Below, in pieces: positions 36,959 through 50,127 of a stretch of 64,000 bases of DNA. A program made the translations under genes and the position numbers. The DNA is from Marsupella aquatica (taxonomy: Eukaryota; Marchantiophyta). The first letter of the stretch is position 1. The number at the start of each line of letters is the position of its first letter. Location: assembly GCA_973895155.1 (NCBI GenBank), contig OZ316891.1, positions 9,858,001 through 9,922,000 of the forward strand, in the 5' to 3' direction. The notes below the pieces were generated by a model. The model had not been told where the DNA came from and searched no databases. It saw nothing but the letters and a program-made list of their open reading frames with translations.

Positions 36959-38831
36959 ATGGCGACGGTTCAATTGTTTAGATTAGCGTCGAGTGTTGCC
37001 TCTTGCTCTTGTTCACCTGCTTTGGGAGTAGTTTCCGTCCAATCGAGCAGTCGTGCTCTGGGGCCTCTTCCATCTTGTTCAGCATCTTCATCGTCGGCAT
37101 CGTCGTCCTCGGTGCAGGTATTGTCCTCGGGCAATTGGACCTTTTTTGTGTTTTTCCATCGCTTTGCCCCCTCTACCTTGTCCACTGTGTTCGCTGGAGT
37201 GAAAGTGAATGAAACTATCATTTCCATCGACCCATTTATCTTGCCTTTGCCTCAGGCAAGAGTAGCGTTACTTTGGTTCCTGCCCTTCTGAAGGTAGCAT
37301 GACTATGGTCTAATGTATGTTTCTCGTATCAAATTGGGGCAGTGGACGGCTTCGTCTCTCGAGCTAGATTCTTTTTCACGAAGCAATGCATCCCCAGTCC
37401 TGTCCAAGCTTTTCATTCCGTTGAGATCATCGGGTGGGAGAGCCGTAGTACCTCGGAAGGCTGCGAGGGGGTCTTCCAGAATTGTTGCTGCTGCGGCCGC
37501 TCCTACCGGTACTGAGGAGCTGCCAGCGAAGTTGCAGGACATTGTGAGGCTATTTCAGCAGGTGACTGACGCGAGGGCGAAGTATGAGCAGCTGTTGTAT
37601 TATGCTAAGCAGCTAAAGCCCCTGGCGAAAGAGTTTTGCACCAAAGAGAATAAGGTGGAGGGTTGCGTGTCACAGGTGTGGGTGAGGCCCGCTTTGAATG
37701 TGGAAGATGGCACCGTTTCCTTCGAGGCTGATTCGGATTCTTTGCTCACTAAAGGATTAGCAGCCCTTCTGGTGGAAGGACTTTCTGGTGCCACAGTAAA
37801 GGAGGTGCTGAGAGTGAATCCGGACTTCATTCAGATGCTAGGACTCAAACAGAGCCTGACCCCCTCTCGGAGCAACGGGTTCCTGAACATGCTGAAGTTG
37901 ATGCAGAAGAAGACGTTGCAAATGTACATGGAGGCAGAAGCTGGGAAAGGGTCTAGTGCTGGGAAGGGGAGGGAGAATGGCACGGAGGTGGGAGCATCCG
38001 CCTCCCAGATTAGTGGAATCGAGGTTAGAGCAGATAGTGGGGAGAGCAAGAATGGTGCTAATTCACCTTCTAGTGCCGCTCCAGAGCAGCGATCAATGAA
38101 GTCGTCTATTGAGAAAAAGGTCAGTCATTTTGACCTTTCTGTAGTTTTCTCTGGACACGTAACGGGAATCGCTGAGGCAGCGTATTCTTGCATTTAGGTT
38201 TTAGGTTTTCCTTATTTAGTTCCAGGAAGGAGATATGGGACAAACTAAATGACGACCATCTGCCATCTCAACCAACCCATGGCCAGATCGCTGGAAACAC
38301 ATTGCAAATGTAGCAAATGTGCCCCAAGTGAAAGATAATGGAGCAATAGTCAATAAGGGATTGGCCCGTTGGATATTGAATTTACTCATTCTTGCATGTT
38401 TGTTTTACAGCTTCAAGAAGCACTGGCACCTACTGTGCTCGTGGTAGATGATGTATCTCACCAGCATGCAGGTCATGCTGGAGTACACAAGGGTGCAACA
38501 GAGACTCATTTCAAGTATGTTACATCTAGCATAGATTTCAATGATCTACTATTTGGTAATGCTTATGTAGCAGCAACTGAGTTATCCTACTAAGGTCTTT
38601 ATGCTACTGCCGAGTCGAATACCTTTCCGTTTCAAAGCACACCACGAATGATTTTCTGACCACTTCTGGCATTGTTGTTCTTGCAGTGTCACGGTTGTTT
38701 CGGACAAGTTTACAGGTAGTAGTTTGATCAAAAGGCACAGAGTTATCTATAGTTTACTGGATGAGGAACTGAAGAATGGAGTACATGCTTTGTCTCTGGT
38801 CACCAAGACCCCTTCAGAACCACTTTCATAG
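36959..38831 (+). CDS. SUFE1: SufE1-type cysteine desulfurase activator with BolA domain
   Basis: Activates the plastid cysteine desulfurase NFS2 (and possibly mitochondrial NFS1) and accepts its sulphur for Fe-S cluster assembly. Four exons: 36959-37117, 37343-38119, 38411-38514, 38687-38831. Phases match, giving 394 residues. The first roughly 105 residues are Ser/Ala/Arg-rich and look like an organelle transit peptide. The SufE domain covers about 113-245, with the sulphur-accepting Cys161 in KVEGCVSQVWV and the family blocks DSLLTKGLAALLVEGLSG and SRSNGFLNMLKLMQKK. A flexible Ser/Gly-rich linker (about 250-305) leads to a C-terminal BolA domain (313-392) with HQHAGHAG and LIKRHRVIYSLL. 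This SufE-BolA fusion is what plant SufE1 proteins have. The ATG at 36959 opens the first exon that can carry the transit peptide in phase. Confidence 0.95.
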
Positions 38832-41800
38832 TATTAGGCTCCAATTCTGTATGGAATCTTGGACTTATATTTAAAAAGCTCATCGCATATATAATTGGAG
38901 AAAGTGTTTGTGTGAAGAATGATTAGGGGATGTCCTTGAATTCCCTTGTCTGTGTAGCACAATCTTTCAACCTCAATTATCACGAATAAGTAACTCAAGG
39001 GTCCTGAAATTGTCTTCGGATGGAAAAAGTATTGCTGAGTTGTCCATATTGCATTACTAGCTTGACTTCATAAGTGTTAGGTGGTATCAGGGGTGCTTTG
39101 TTTGGGTCTTGTTGTATAGGGTGAACCTTAATTTGAGGAGTGAAGCTAGCAGGGTGATATGTCACGACTGCTCCTTCTCAAATGTTCCAAGAAGTTGTCG
39201 AAAAACATTTTGTTGGTGAAATTGTTCATCTGAAGTATGGAGGCCAATTTCAAGGACAGGATTATAATATAATGCCTGAGGTTTATATTTAAGACGGTGA
39301 TGCACATGAAGCAAGTGGACAGGTGAGAAATTCCTTTGGGAGTTATCGAACAATTCCTGTCCGATAAGAATTGCCGGAGTTGTGTCTCTCCACTTTTTGG
39401 AGTATTAATATGGTCGGCTGCCAAGGAAACATCAAGATATTCCTCCTAGGTGACTTTTGAAGGTTTCCAGATGTTTTACAGTCCCTTCGGGCTTGGAGTG
39501 TCGTGCCTTGTTGGGACTTTCTGTTTTCGAAATTTTTGAGAGATGCCATTTTCAGAGGGCCCAAGTTTTGGTAAAGGAATTTAAATTCTTGCAGGTTCCG
39601 TCAAGACTAGAAGGATCTTTATCCTCCTCCTGTTCACAACAGGTACTGACATCCTTCTAAACAGTGGATCTTCCCCGAACCCCATCCCAGTAGGAGTATG
39701 GTGACAATTAGTGGTAGGCTGCGAGGGCACTATACAGATGGCCAAAATCCGTCATCGAGATATTGACCAGTTCGTGAGGTGGTCCACTTCCAGTCCGCAG
39801 TAATGATCCAGTCCGTAACGGCACGTTTCCTTGCTTCGAGACACCCTTCTGACTGATGATCATCGATTTTTCGAGACCACTCTACTGTATCCATGATTGA
39901 ACGTCGTAAACTCTGCCTACCCACTATGGACCTTCTGGCCAGTTTCGTGGCAACAACCTTTTTTTGTCTCTGCTATTAGTGCCACTAGTGTAGCTTGGTA
40001 TATTTATGCTTTTTGACATACCCATAGGAATGAAGCTGGATCTTGTCGCCCTTATACCCTTCCGAAAGGTCAATCAAGCGTGTTGCTTAACTTTTGTAGA
40101 GCTTGGAAGTCTCGGAAGAAGCAGCTGTGACCCGTAGACCTGCCTGGAGAGAGCAGAAGAACCTTCCTCAATGGACCCTCCCATATGATTGTTGGCAACC
40201 AGTCTCATATCCATTCGAAAGGTCACAGCTATGACTGTTTAATTCTACGGGATAGTAAGAATAAAACAAACCTGGACATACAAGAAGAACCTGGCGCAAA
40301 AGGCACCTCCCACATGACGGTTTATATAGTCAGAATATCATTTTAAATGGTTTCAGATGACAGTTTGTACTGCTGGATAGTAAAAGATCGCATGGACTTG
40401 CCTAGGCCTTGTTGCTTGGATCACAGTTTAATGCACCAGATTCTCCCATAACTTGACTAAGGATCAAATTCTTTGTAATTCATAGCTGGTAGGAACCACC
40501 TTAAAGGTAAAAATAAATATATATAAATGGAGGGGTTTCACTCAAGCCAGTTGTGGGGCTGGAGATATCCCTTTCAATAATATGCTAAATAAACATTGAA
40601 AAAATTAAAAGAAAATTAATTTATTGTGTCACATGATCCCCAAAACAAGTGATCGAATAGTCTCATTACTTGAGATCAAATGTGGCAAGAAAGTGTTGTG
40701 CCCTCTTGTTTATACCACAACTACTTCTTTGATTAAAGGAATCCCGGCTCCTTTCAACTATGGGTTACCAGGAGTGCTAATTCAATCAGAAATTGTTTAA
40801 TTATTTCCACCCCTAGCAAGCGATGGAATTTTCATTTATTAGTGTTTTGAAAATAGTGACTCATTTTCAAAATGAAGAAATTAGGTGTAGATCTGGTCTT
40901 CTATTGAACCATAGATCACTTGTTGACATGGACAGTTGAGATTGCTAGAAAGAACCCTAAAACATAGAACAGTCTCCGACCAAGAATGTACGCCGTACAA
41001 CTTAATGTTGTCATTACAATAACCTAGCGAACTACTGCAATTACTTCAGACGATCTGTCACCAAACATAATAATACAAGACTTAAATGCGGAAGAGAAAT
41101 CTAACTGATAAAGCACAATCAAAAGCTACTCCATGTGCCTGGTCTGCTGTCTAGAGTGAAGCCCCTAGTTTGTGCATACCTCAAAGTCAGAGTACAAAAA
41201 CAAGGTTGGGGCCAATGATAAACAAGAAATAGCATCTAATCCATTTTTCTACAAGTTTTTTTTTCTACTCATCTCTGTTTATGTTCAAGCAAATGAAACT
41301 CAGGCTTCAGAAAAATTCAATTAGTTCAAGGACCCCTTGGTTATTTAAACTTGTTTCATTAAACTATTTGGAGCCATGAAGAGTTGCACATTGGAATAGA
41401 TAGATGAGAGGAGAAAGATTAAATGGAGTATTCTAAATGAAGTGAATTTTAAAGGTAGCTAGGACAATTTCATTGAAGACAAAATTAATAGGAGTACATT
41501 CATAGTAATACAGAGGGTAATTCTCATTCCAAAATGTTTCACGTAATACCTCTATGTTTTTACAATATATGTAATATTCCATATAGTTCATGCAAATTAT
41601 TGCTTTGTCCATACAAGTTACTGGAAAGGTCTTAGTTAGAGTCCCTTGGTATTCCTCTACCCATAGTAATTATGGTGTTTCTTACCTTTGTTTGTTAGTC
41701 CTTTATCCATAGTAGCTAAAAGGTTTCTTAAGTTACCTTGGTAAATGTAAAAGAATTTAAAAAGTTTCTTGGGTTTTTTATGCTACCTTGGCAAATGTTA

Positions 41801-42740
41801 GAGTAGTTGAAAAGTTTCTGTCTACTTGTCATCATTTCAAGAATGTGTAAATTAAATAGAAAATTGAAACAAATTACCATAAAACACTGATATATCAATC
41901 ACAACTCATCCAAAATTATTTTCTTTCACAGCTATTTTGCCCTTTTCTTTTTCTACTTGAAATGTTAATTTTCAGTTTTCCATTGTTTTTACACTTGTAG
42001 GGTCTAACTGTTTTTTTTGCCTTGCCTCAAACACGAATAGTCAAATTTGCTTCTTCTGGCATTACTAAAGTTCTTGTTTGTGACAAAATCATGTTGATGT
42101 GACTCCACATGTATCCATGAATTTTGGAAGAAACTTCCCATTGGGGTCTGCAACAAGACCAGAATGAAATAATCCGTTCATGATTTTGATCCATTGCCAT
42201 CCAATGCTTATTTTCAGCAAGACCCAAACAAAATAATCTGCTCATGAATTATTGCCAGCCAATGCGTCATTATGTAGTTAAGGATGATTGAGGTTACTTC
42301 ATGATATATTTCATTGACCATGTATGGGACCATAAGCAGGGAGCCCATATACGCAAGGCTACAAATATGCATAAGGAAACAAACAGGCACCCTTAATTAG
42401 CTTCAGGTTAAGGTGTTTGGGTGATTTAAACAGTCATTGACTTATCAACTGAGTAATGTCCAACAAGCCAGACTGCAGGATTCTATTGTTACTCTGTGTT
42501 GTAATCTGTGTAATGCAGATAGTGTGTATACCATATGAAAGTACCTATAAATTAATGAGATATGATCAAGTCTAAAAATGCCCTGCTGGTAATCACACAT
42601 CAAAATGTGGCTGCATTCATTGATTGAAAGGAAAAACCTACGATTATCACGGTATGCAGAGGTGTCGTACATCGTATATGTCATATTTTGATGTGCAGTT
42701 ACCGAGACCCCTAAAAATGCTTGTGTGGCGGCAGCCTTAA
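38832..42740. other. AT-rich spacer, no gene recognised
   Basis: Almost 4 kb with no coding exon I can support. It shows weak tandem duplications, for example around 41690-41820 (TACCTTGGyAAATGT repeated about 59 bp apart) and 42150-42267 (CAAGACC...AATAATC...CCAATGC twice). It is probably old transposon-derived sequence. Confidence 0.5.
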
Positions 42741-43061
42741 GGGTTAGGTTCCATGGGGTTGGGAGTGAGGAGTGCACATGTATGTCAGCTGTTTGAGCCA
42801 ATAAGATCATGGCTTTGCCAGGGAATGAAGAGTATACAAATAAGGTAATAGGGAGTAAGATTTTCCCTCACACTCCCTGTTAAACTCTAGGGGCACCCCC
42901 TGCCCCTGTACAGTGACAGTACAGTGCATTCTCATTGGCTCTAAAGTCAAAATTCATACATTAAAAATACTGTGTACACCTTGGCATAAGGTGTATTTGC
43001 GCCCAGGGGTGTCAAGAGTGACTAATCTCACTCCCTGCCCCTGGCCCATGGAACCTAGCCT
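42741..43061. mobile_element. Candidate MITE, 321 bp, TTAA-flanked
   Basis: The left end GGGTTAGGTTCCATGG (42741-42756) is repeated in inverted form at the right end, where the reverse complement of 43046-43061 reads AGGCTAGGTTCCATGG (14 of 16 positions agree). Imperfect pairing continues inward (GGGAGTGAGG against CTCACTCCC). Direct TTAA copies lie immediately outside both ends (42737-42740 and 43062-43065), as expected for a target-site duplication. There is no coding sequence inside. TTAA could occur by chance in AT-rich DNA, so the superfamily is open. Confidence 0.6.
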
Positions 43062-43065
43062 TTAA

Positions 43066-45245
43066 CCACCCAAAAGCCAAGAGTCACCCATACAACCTCG
43101 ACGTTCAAGGAAAACGAGTCACTCAGACTAGTACACAAGAAAATTTCAACGAGACGAGAAAATAACATACGTCTCACGCATTGCCGTCCGATGCTTCATC
43201 GTGCGGTTTGGAACCTCACGGCTACCGTTTCGATGCCCTTCTCCTATTCTACTACTGCAGAGGCCCAAATTTGTTCGTACTGAAGGAAATCGAGGGAGGG
43301 GGCGAAAAGTCGGACGAAAGGAGAGGACGAAAGGAGAGGACGAGAAGTCGAGAATGATGGTGGAGAGCGAAAGGGTGTCTCTCTGTGTTTGTTGAGAGTT
43401 GTCACAGCTTGATAGCAGGATTGGCGGCTCTGTGATAATCGTAATTTGTTGCCGTTCGACGTCCGGTCCGAATTTGCGGCGTTTTAAATTCCCATCTGGT
43501 CAGAACCTCAGCCGATTTCTTCTTCCCTACTCCAGAGGCGAGTTGGCAACGCAACGGAAGCGAAGAAAGAGTGATTCAGCAGCATGATTGTGTGAACCGT
43601 GTTACTAGTCACGTTCTCCTCGGCCTTCGCCCGGCCCGCAGCAGCTGGTACTGATGCCGATGCGTCTACTGTTCCCTGAAACGATCGTCACTCGGTCAGT
43701 CACAAGCGCTTTGCGTCCGACCAATTAATTTCACTCGGTCGTGCGTTGTTCCAGGAGTGTAGCGATGAGCTGAACTGTTGGTCGTAATTGCTGAAGAGCC
43801 TTGCAGCTGATATAAGAGCGGCAAGCCAGAGCAGGAAACTTCGTCGGGCGTGTATGTTTGTGATGACGGACTCGTCTTCTTACTAGGCGGTATGCCTTGT
43901 CGTTGTCCATACAACGCTTACTACTCATACTCATCGACATGGCGGCCTTCTCTCCGTCCTCCTCGGTGAGTAGTGCCTCGATCAAACAGGGTCTATTGTG
44001 ACGCGTGAAGTTTCTGCGTAATTCACTTGTCACGCCGTGCATGTCCGCCATCTGGATGGATTAAGGACGCGAGTCGTTGTTTGTAGTGGCTTGTGGACTG
44101 AGGTGAAGAGTTTGTCGTATGGTATGCGTCTCATCATCCAATCGTTCAGATCTACAATTCAATGCAGGGTTTCTACATTCGTACTATACGATTATGACGT
44201 TAGTCGCATTAGGTGCCTTCCCGGAGCAGTTTATAGACTGGAACTGCTTCTACAGTCTGTGGATTTGGTGTCATCTCACGGTGACTCGGATGCCACCAAG
44301 CCTTCGTTTTCTGATTATCTTTTAGGAGCGCCCGCGAGATGACATATGAATTGGCGATCGTAGAGTTGGTGCGCAGAGGATGTAGTTTGCGTAGCTTGGG
44401 TCTCGAGCCACAGCCGAATCCTAGTCGTTGTCCTTGTCATGAGTCTGACTCATCAGGGCTTTGAAGTTCATTTTGCGTCGCGTTGACCTCGAGCTCCGCA
44501 TCCTACCCATCCACAGGCTTATGGCTGTTTTGGCCTTTAGTTGGGATTTCACTTAGGGTATGTGGCGCAAACTGTGCTGTGTGGAAAGTCCTATGTTTTA
44601 ACTGAATCATTTTATTAACTGTCGCCGGAAAATTTCCTTGTGATAATTTCCTAAACATTGAGGAAAGGAGAGAGATTTCTTGGTTAGCGACGTTTTGAAG
44701 CATGGCAAAGATGGCGGGGAAGGTCCTAGCCTGGGACTTTCTACTTACGCTGTGGTTTGCTGTTATGGATATGGATGATGGTAATCACCAGCACGTAGAT
44801 TGATTTGTTAAGAATCGTCACTTGTGGATCTACTTCATGAAGCTGGAAAGTCAAGGAACTGGTTTTGAAGTGTCTCATCGCTGTTGCATTTGACAGACTT
44901 AGACATTCATACCGTCATCCCCGATTTTGAGAAGGGAGTGAGGAGTGAGGATTACTTTATTGCGCACGTCAATGTGAGTTTTAACCTAGCCATACAAAAC
45001 GTTCCCCAGTGTTGTGAGATATAAGTTCGCTAGTGCTTGGATCGAACTGCAAAATCGTGATTGGTCACCTAATTGAATATTATCCTTTGTCAGTCGTCAG
45101 GTGCAGGGTTTAGTACGCCCATTCACGTTGAGGGATGAGGAGGAAAGATTTCTTGGAAAGGCCGTAATACACAACTCGGAGATAGCCATCATCTGAGATT
45201 GTAATCTCTTGATACAGGTTTGAAGCTTTTAAAGCTCGCTAGAAG
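43066..45245. promoter_or_regulatory. Upstream region and probable 5' leader of CBL
   Basis: GC content rises here and no recognisable domain appears. A 106-codon minus-strand frame (43731-44051) has no family resemblance. Near 43311-43350 there is a short purine repeat (GAAAGGAGAGGAC twice). By position the stretch should include the CBL promoter and perhaps a leader intron. Confidence 0.35.
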
Positions 45246-48200
45246 ATGCGGCCGTTCTGCGACAATTTCGGAGAGGCATTTGATAATGTCATGGCATTTC
45301 TACTGAACTGCTGTGGATCTAAAAGCCCTCGGCGGCGATCCAGTTTAGATGATGCTGAAGCTATTTCGCGTGAAACTGTTTGTAAGGTCTCTTCACGTTA
45401 GTCCCAATGTCTGTTTCACTTCCAATGGCCTGTTCACTTAATATTATCATGTACCAGAGTCGAGGGTCTCCACAAGAAAATTTCTATGTGGAATGTCAGT
45501 TCTTGTATACTTGTGTACAGTGTCTAGATAAGGATACTTCGGATTTTGAACAAAGTCTGCAAGCCTCCGGCTGCTCTATCTGATCTGTTTTTGACGTCCG
45601 CAAATTGCATCGACTGAAGAGGTAAGGTAGCCTGTGATGTTGTAGTGTGGTAAGTGTTCAACATCATCACAATAATAGAGCTACTTTGTTGAAGTGAGGC
45701 CGTTTCTGTAAAGCTGGTTTAAAGTGTTCCGATACTTTGAACCACGGTGCTTTATCATGGGCATATAAATGGCAACTGAGTTTTCCAGCGCCGCTTCATT
45801 TCACGCGATTAAGAATGTGTACTGCCACTCGCTGTTCTTAAGGGGAGATTTGTTTGTAGCTAGGTGCAACAATAAGAATTTTTTTCAGGTTGAATAAGAC
45901 CCTGTTGCCATGGTTGATCAAGGTCTATTTGTAGCACCGTGATGTGCAGAAAAAGAAAGCTTAATTGTCTGCAGACTATATCCGTACTTGTTGCGGGATG
46001 TTTGAGCAGTAAGCGTATCTGCAAAACATTGACTTTGATGTTGGATTGCAGTTACTGTGAGTGAGGTGGAAGCATTATATGAACTCTTCAAGAAAATCAG
46101 CAGCGGTGTTGTGGACGATGGCCTCATCAGAAAGGTAGACTCTCATCTGTGTGACGTGCCAAGTTGACTGTTTATCGCTTATCTCAATTCAACAGTTTGG
46201 GGTGGGTTTCTGACTCCTTGATTTAATCGTATCTGACCCACGTGCTTGACGAATGATGAAGGAAGAGTTTCAGATGGCGTTATTCAAAACGAAAAGTCGA
46301 AAGGAAAGCTTGTTTGCAGACCGTGTGAGTGTTCTTTCCAGTTCTGTTGATAGGCGATTCTTTGTTTATGTTGCATTTTTGGGATGCCGTGTTTCTGGGA
46401 ATGATTAGTTGATGTGTGACTCTTGGGTAACTACTGTTTTTGACCTTGTTTCTTTTAGCTGTTGAGCCCCCTGTTTGCCATTGTACGGAGTCCTAAGAGC
46501 ATATTTCTAAGCGTGAGTGCTGGCGTGCAGGTCTTCAACTTGTTCGATGTAAAGCATGATGGGTTGCTAGAGTTCGGCGAATTTGCTCGCTCCATATCAG
46601 TCTTTCACCCTAACGCTCCACTGGATGACAAGATTGACTGTGAGTGTTCCCAAAATATCTGCAAATTTCAGATGGCTTGTATGCTAGATTTCTCATCGTG
46701 ACTCTCTTCATGAAATTCATTTTGTACGCAATTGTATAGCTTCAGGGACTCTCTATCAATTGCCGCTTGCTTGTAGTGGAACTTGCGATTCTTAGTTTCT
46801 GCCACTGGGTCCATATGGGTCGAGGTACTTGTGTGGATCTTGTTCAACTCGGGCTTATCGATAACACTGATTGATTGCAGTCTCATTTCAACTGTATGAT
46901 CTCCAGCACCAAGGGTACATTGAGCGAAAAGAGGTATATACTATATCATGGGATGTTGGAGCTTTAAATTGTGTGGAGAATACCAAAGAATGCCCGTTTC
47001 TGGTAGAAGACAGGACCAGCGACAATGCTTATTGCCCCTTGACTTACCTCATGCTTCGCTATCTTTTGTGCGATGTTAAACATATTTGTGTGGTGGAAGA
47101 ATCAGTTCCTCGAGTTTTGCAGCTGCAAAGCTGTAATTAATGAGGAAGCCAATAATTAGGACTCAACGAATGTTATGCACATGGCATTGAAAAGATACTC
47201 TCACCAAAATACTAGACGAGTTTCACTTTATAAATCCGTCTGTTGTACTCATTGCTCAACTTCACCACCTTGAGCTCAGGGACTACCATTCAAGATAAAC
47301 CTTTTACCTTACTGAGTCTCGACTCACTTGGTTAAGAATTTACTGATGAGGTAGATGTGGTAGATGTGGAGCTTTGCTTGGTCGAGTTTGTGAGTAAAAG
47401 CAAAGTAGGCTAGGATGCAGGCCAGGATAAAACCGGTCAAGTGACTTAGGCACGGTGTGCTTTACCCTAACTCGAAAACTATCGTATTTGTGAATGTGTT
47501 TTCAGGTGAAACGGATGGTTATAGCAATGCTGGCAGAATCTGGTCTGAATCTTGCGGATGACATCATCGAGGAAATAATTGACAAGGTATACAAGTTTTG
47601 TGGATTTCGAGTTTGTGAGGCATGACCTTCTGACCTGTCTGTTAAGTAAACCTGTAAGGAAATTTAAGACACCGTGGGTGTCGACAGAGCCTTGATTGGG
47701 TTTGTCCTCTCGTCCGTGATGTGACATGGTACCTCATACAGTTAGCAGAGTGACGTGTGCCCCGTTTCTGTATTTTGGTTGTATTGATTTGCTGTCAAAC
47801 AAACTACAGCGCCGGCGTCGAGCACCCAAGTATCCCGTCTGTTATTGATTGTACTTGACAGTACAATATTGGAAGTATAAGGCCACCTTGGGTAAATTCC
47901 CAAGGTTCAGTCACAGGCTGCAGTCCTGGTGACAGAGGACCTGAGTCTTTCACCTCCTGCTGTGTAGGAATTTGAAGTAATCCTTGCCTCTGGTATTCTA
48001 TATCTCTTGCAGACTTTTGAAGAGGCAGACACCAAGCATGATGGTCAGATCGACAAAGAGGAGTGGCGCAGCATGGTTTTGCAACATCCATCCCTGTTGA
48101 AGAATATGACTCTACCATATCTTAAGTGGGTGATAGTTCTCTGCAATGAAATGAATGTTTGCCCGGCTGACCGTTACCTTGGATTCAAATTGTCCCAAAC

Positions 48201-48324
48201 AGTAGAGCACTTTTAATCTCGATTGTCTGGGGATGTGACGTGTTTCGTGTTGTGGATTGGCAGGGACATCACAACAGCATATCCTAGTTTTATTTTTCAT
48301 TCACAGGTCGAAGATACTTCATGA
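45246..48324 (+). CDS. CBL: Calcineurin B-like calcium sensor, CBL2/CBL3 type
   Basis: EF-hand calcium sensor that recruits and activates CIPK kinases. Eight exons: 45246-45381, 46052-46134, 46262-46324, 46531-46639, 46881-46933, 47506-47586, 48013-48125, 48264-48324. Phases match, giving 232 residues. Seen: the long first EF loop of CBLs ([18 protein letters not shown]), EF2 [13 protein letters not shown], the weak EF3 [15 protein letters not shown]4 [13 protein letters not shown] and the C-terminal PSF-type block YPSFIFHS, whose serine CIPKs phosphorylate. The N terminus begins MRPFC and has FLLNCC near residue 20. There is no MGC myristoylation signal, so membrane attachment would rely on S-acylation of these cysteines, as in tonoplast CBL2/3. 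The exon 3 acceptor (46260-46261) has a weak pyrimidine tract but is fixed by homology. Confidence 0.95.
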
Positions 48325-49206
48325 AGGTTCCTGGTCAGCACACTTCGCCATGCAAAGATCTTCCTGTCCCTGCTTCAAGCAGAAATGAGGATGGAAATAT
48401 GGTATTGTGAAGTTAAGATCTATTGTAGGGCTATGTACACACATGAGCAGAATCATTCTGGTCTATATAAATGGATCGGCCGTTCATTCTACGATTCTAA
48501 ACGGAGGCGTGAGATGATGAAATACGAAATATGACATACTGGAGGTAGTGAGTGAAGTGTGCAGTGCTTCCCAATGAAGGTCGCGCTTCACACATCGATT
48601 GTTAGGGTTCTTATTCTTTGAAACTGATACTAGAGTGTTTGGAAAGTGCTTTTGGACAGCGGATCATCAGTTATTAGTCATCTTCCTTAAAAATGTGAAA
48701 TCTGTGTTTGTTCAATTCCCAGATGGCATGCAAGTTCAGCCCTGCATGTCAAATCCAACTTCAGCTGTTACAATTTTACGAAGGGAGTTTATAGTGAGTA
48801 CGTCAACAAGATAAAAGTGATATTGATCATCAGTGTCGAGAGTGCCTTCACAGCTACATTTTGCCGAGTTTTCTAATGGATATGGAGTATTTGTTTGATT
48901 CTGGTATGCTCCAGTGATGTGGATTCGTTGGAAGGTTTGTGAATGGGTTTGTTGTTTGCTTGGTACTCGAGCCCTATCTATTGGCAAATAAGGCACAAAA
49001 TAGTCTTCATATCAGAAGCTCTAGCTGAGAATAGTATACTGCGATTGTGGAAACAAGTGGATGTGGAAACAAGTGGAGGTGCGGGGACTTCGTTAGTTAT
49101 TCCCCTCGAGGTTACGAGTGGGGGACTCAAGAGCAGACTTGCAATGAGTGTGCAAGCAAAACAGGTCCAGTTTTCCGCCTAAAAGTTTACTTCGTATGTC
49201 GTCCGG

Positions 49207-49410
49207 AACGCCTAAAACAGAAAAGCCATAACAGATTAATATCTCAATTTGAAAAGTACAAAACTTTGGAAGATGCTATAAAAAACAGGTCAAGTGAAAT
49301 GTGGAACATTTCAAGAAGTACGCAAAAAAAGAACGCCTAAAACAGAAAAGCCTAGATTAATATCTCAATTTGAAAAGTACAAAACTTTGGAAGGTGTTAT
49401 GAAAAACAGG
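49207..49410. repeat. Direct repeat, 125-bp period
   Basis: Two copies begin with AACGCCTAAAACAGAAAAGCC at 49207 (one base offset possible) and 49332. Both continue with GATTAATATCTCAATTTG and AAAAGTACAAAACTTTGGAAG. About 75-80 bp of each unit is conserved. Confidence 0.85.
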
Positions 49411-49789
49411 AAGATCTTAAAGTTTTCCGGAAGTTCACTAGCGAGTCATCTGGACTTTTGCCTGAATGGAAGGGGAACCACGTTTCATTGTTGGAATACT
49501 ACATAGGGGGGTGAGACTAGAGATGAAAGTTAGAATTCTTACCGAGGTCAGTAGACCTCTATCACCGTGAGTTCTGTTTCTAATCAAGACAAATTGATAG
49601 TCTCGTGTGGTGTTAGCTCCAGATCCTGTTGCCTAGGGCTGGAGTGACATCCACTCATCTTCACTTTTCTTACATTTTAGTGTTTGGAGAGCTGTCACAT
49701 CTCATGGTTAGATGGTCCTCAGGACTGGGATTGAGATCATGGGAAGTGGCCTTTAGTACTTCCTGGATTTCTTAGAACATTGGCAGAAC

Positions 49790-49873
49790 CAATCCGCTGG
49801 AGTGACCACCTCCCCTTCAAAGTTGAATGAAATTTAACTTTGAAGGGGAGGTGGAACCAACTTGGAGGCGGAT
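49790..49873. repeat. Long hairpin with perfect 19-bp stem
   Basis: CCACCTCCCCTTCAAAGTT (49806-49824) is followed by an 11-base loop and its exact reverse complement (49836-49854). Weaker pairing continues outward (CCAATCCGC against GGCGGATGG), giving a fold of roughly 80 nt. It may be a small foldback element or a precursor of a small RNA. Nothing in the sequence alone separates these. Confidence 0.85.
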
Positions 49874-50094
49874 GGACCTAAGATATGTGATTGAGATAAT
49901 ATAAGGTGGCCATTACCTAGATTTTATAAAAGAATAGCTGAACCAAATGGTTCCACCCATGTTGAAATTATAATACACTATGGAAGTCTGGTGTTTAGTT
50001 TGGAACTTGGGAGAGGGGAACAAAAATAAAAACTCTGGAAGTCGTTGGGAACAAGAAAAAACATATGCGTCGTACTTGTGGCAGCTGATATGTA

Positions 50095-50127
50095 CCCCCC
50101 CCCCCCCCACCCCGCCCCCCCCCCCCC
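50095..50127. repeat. Interrupted poly-C tract
   Basis: Cytosine runs of 14, 4 and 13 bases broken by single A and G, followed by a CA-rich stretch (50139-50156). It is a simple, probably length-variable sequence. Confidence 0.9.

Noticed and set aside
38120-38197. Continuation of the SufE1 frame past 38119
   Set aside because: It is intron read-through. The BolA exon at 38411 joins in phase and gives the expected fusion.
43731-44051. 106-codon minus-strand frame upstream of CBL
   Set aside because: No family resemblance, and it lies in the probable CBL promoter or leader.
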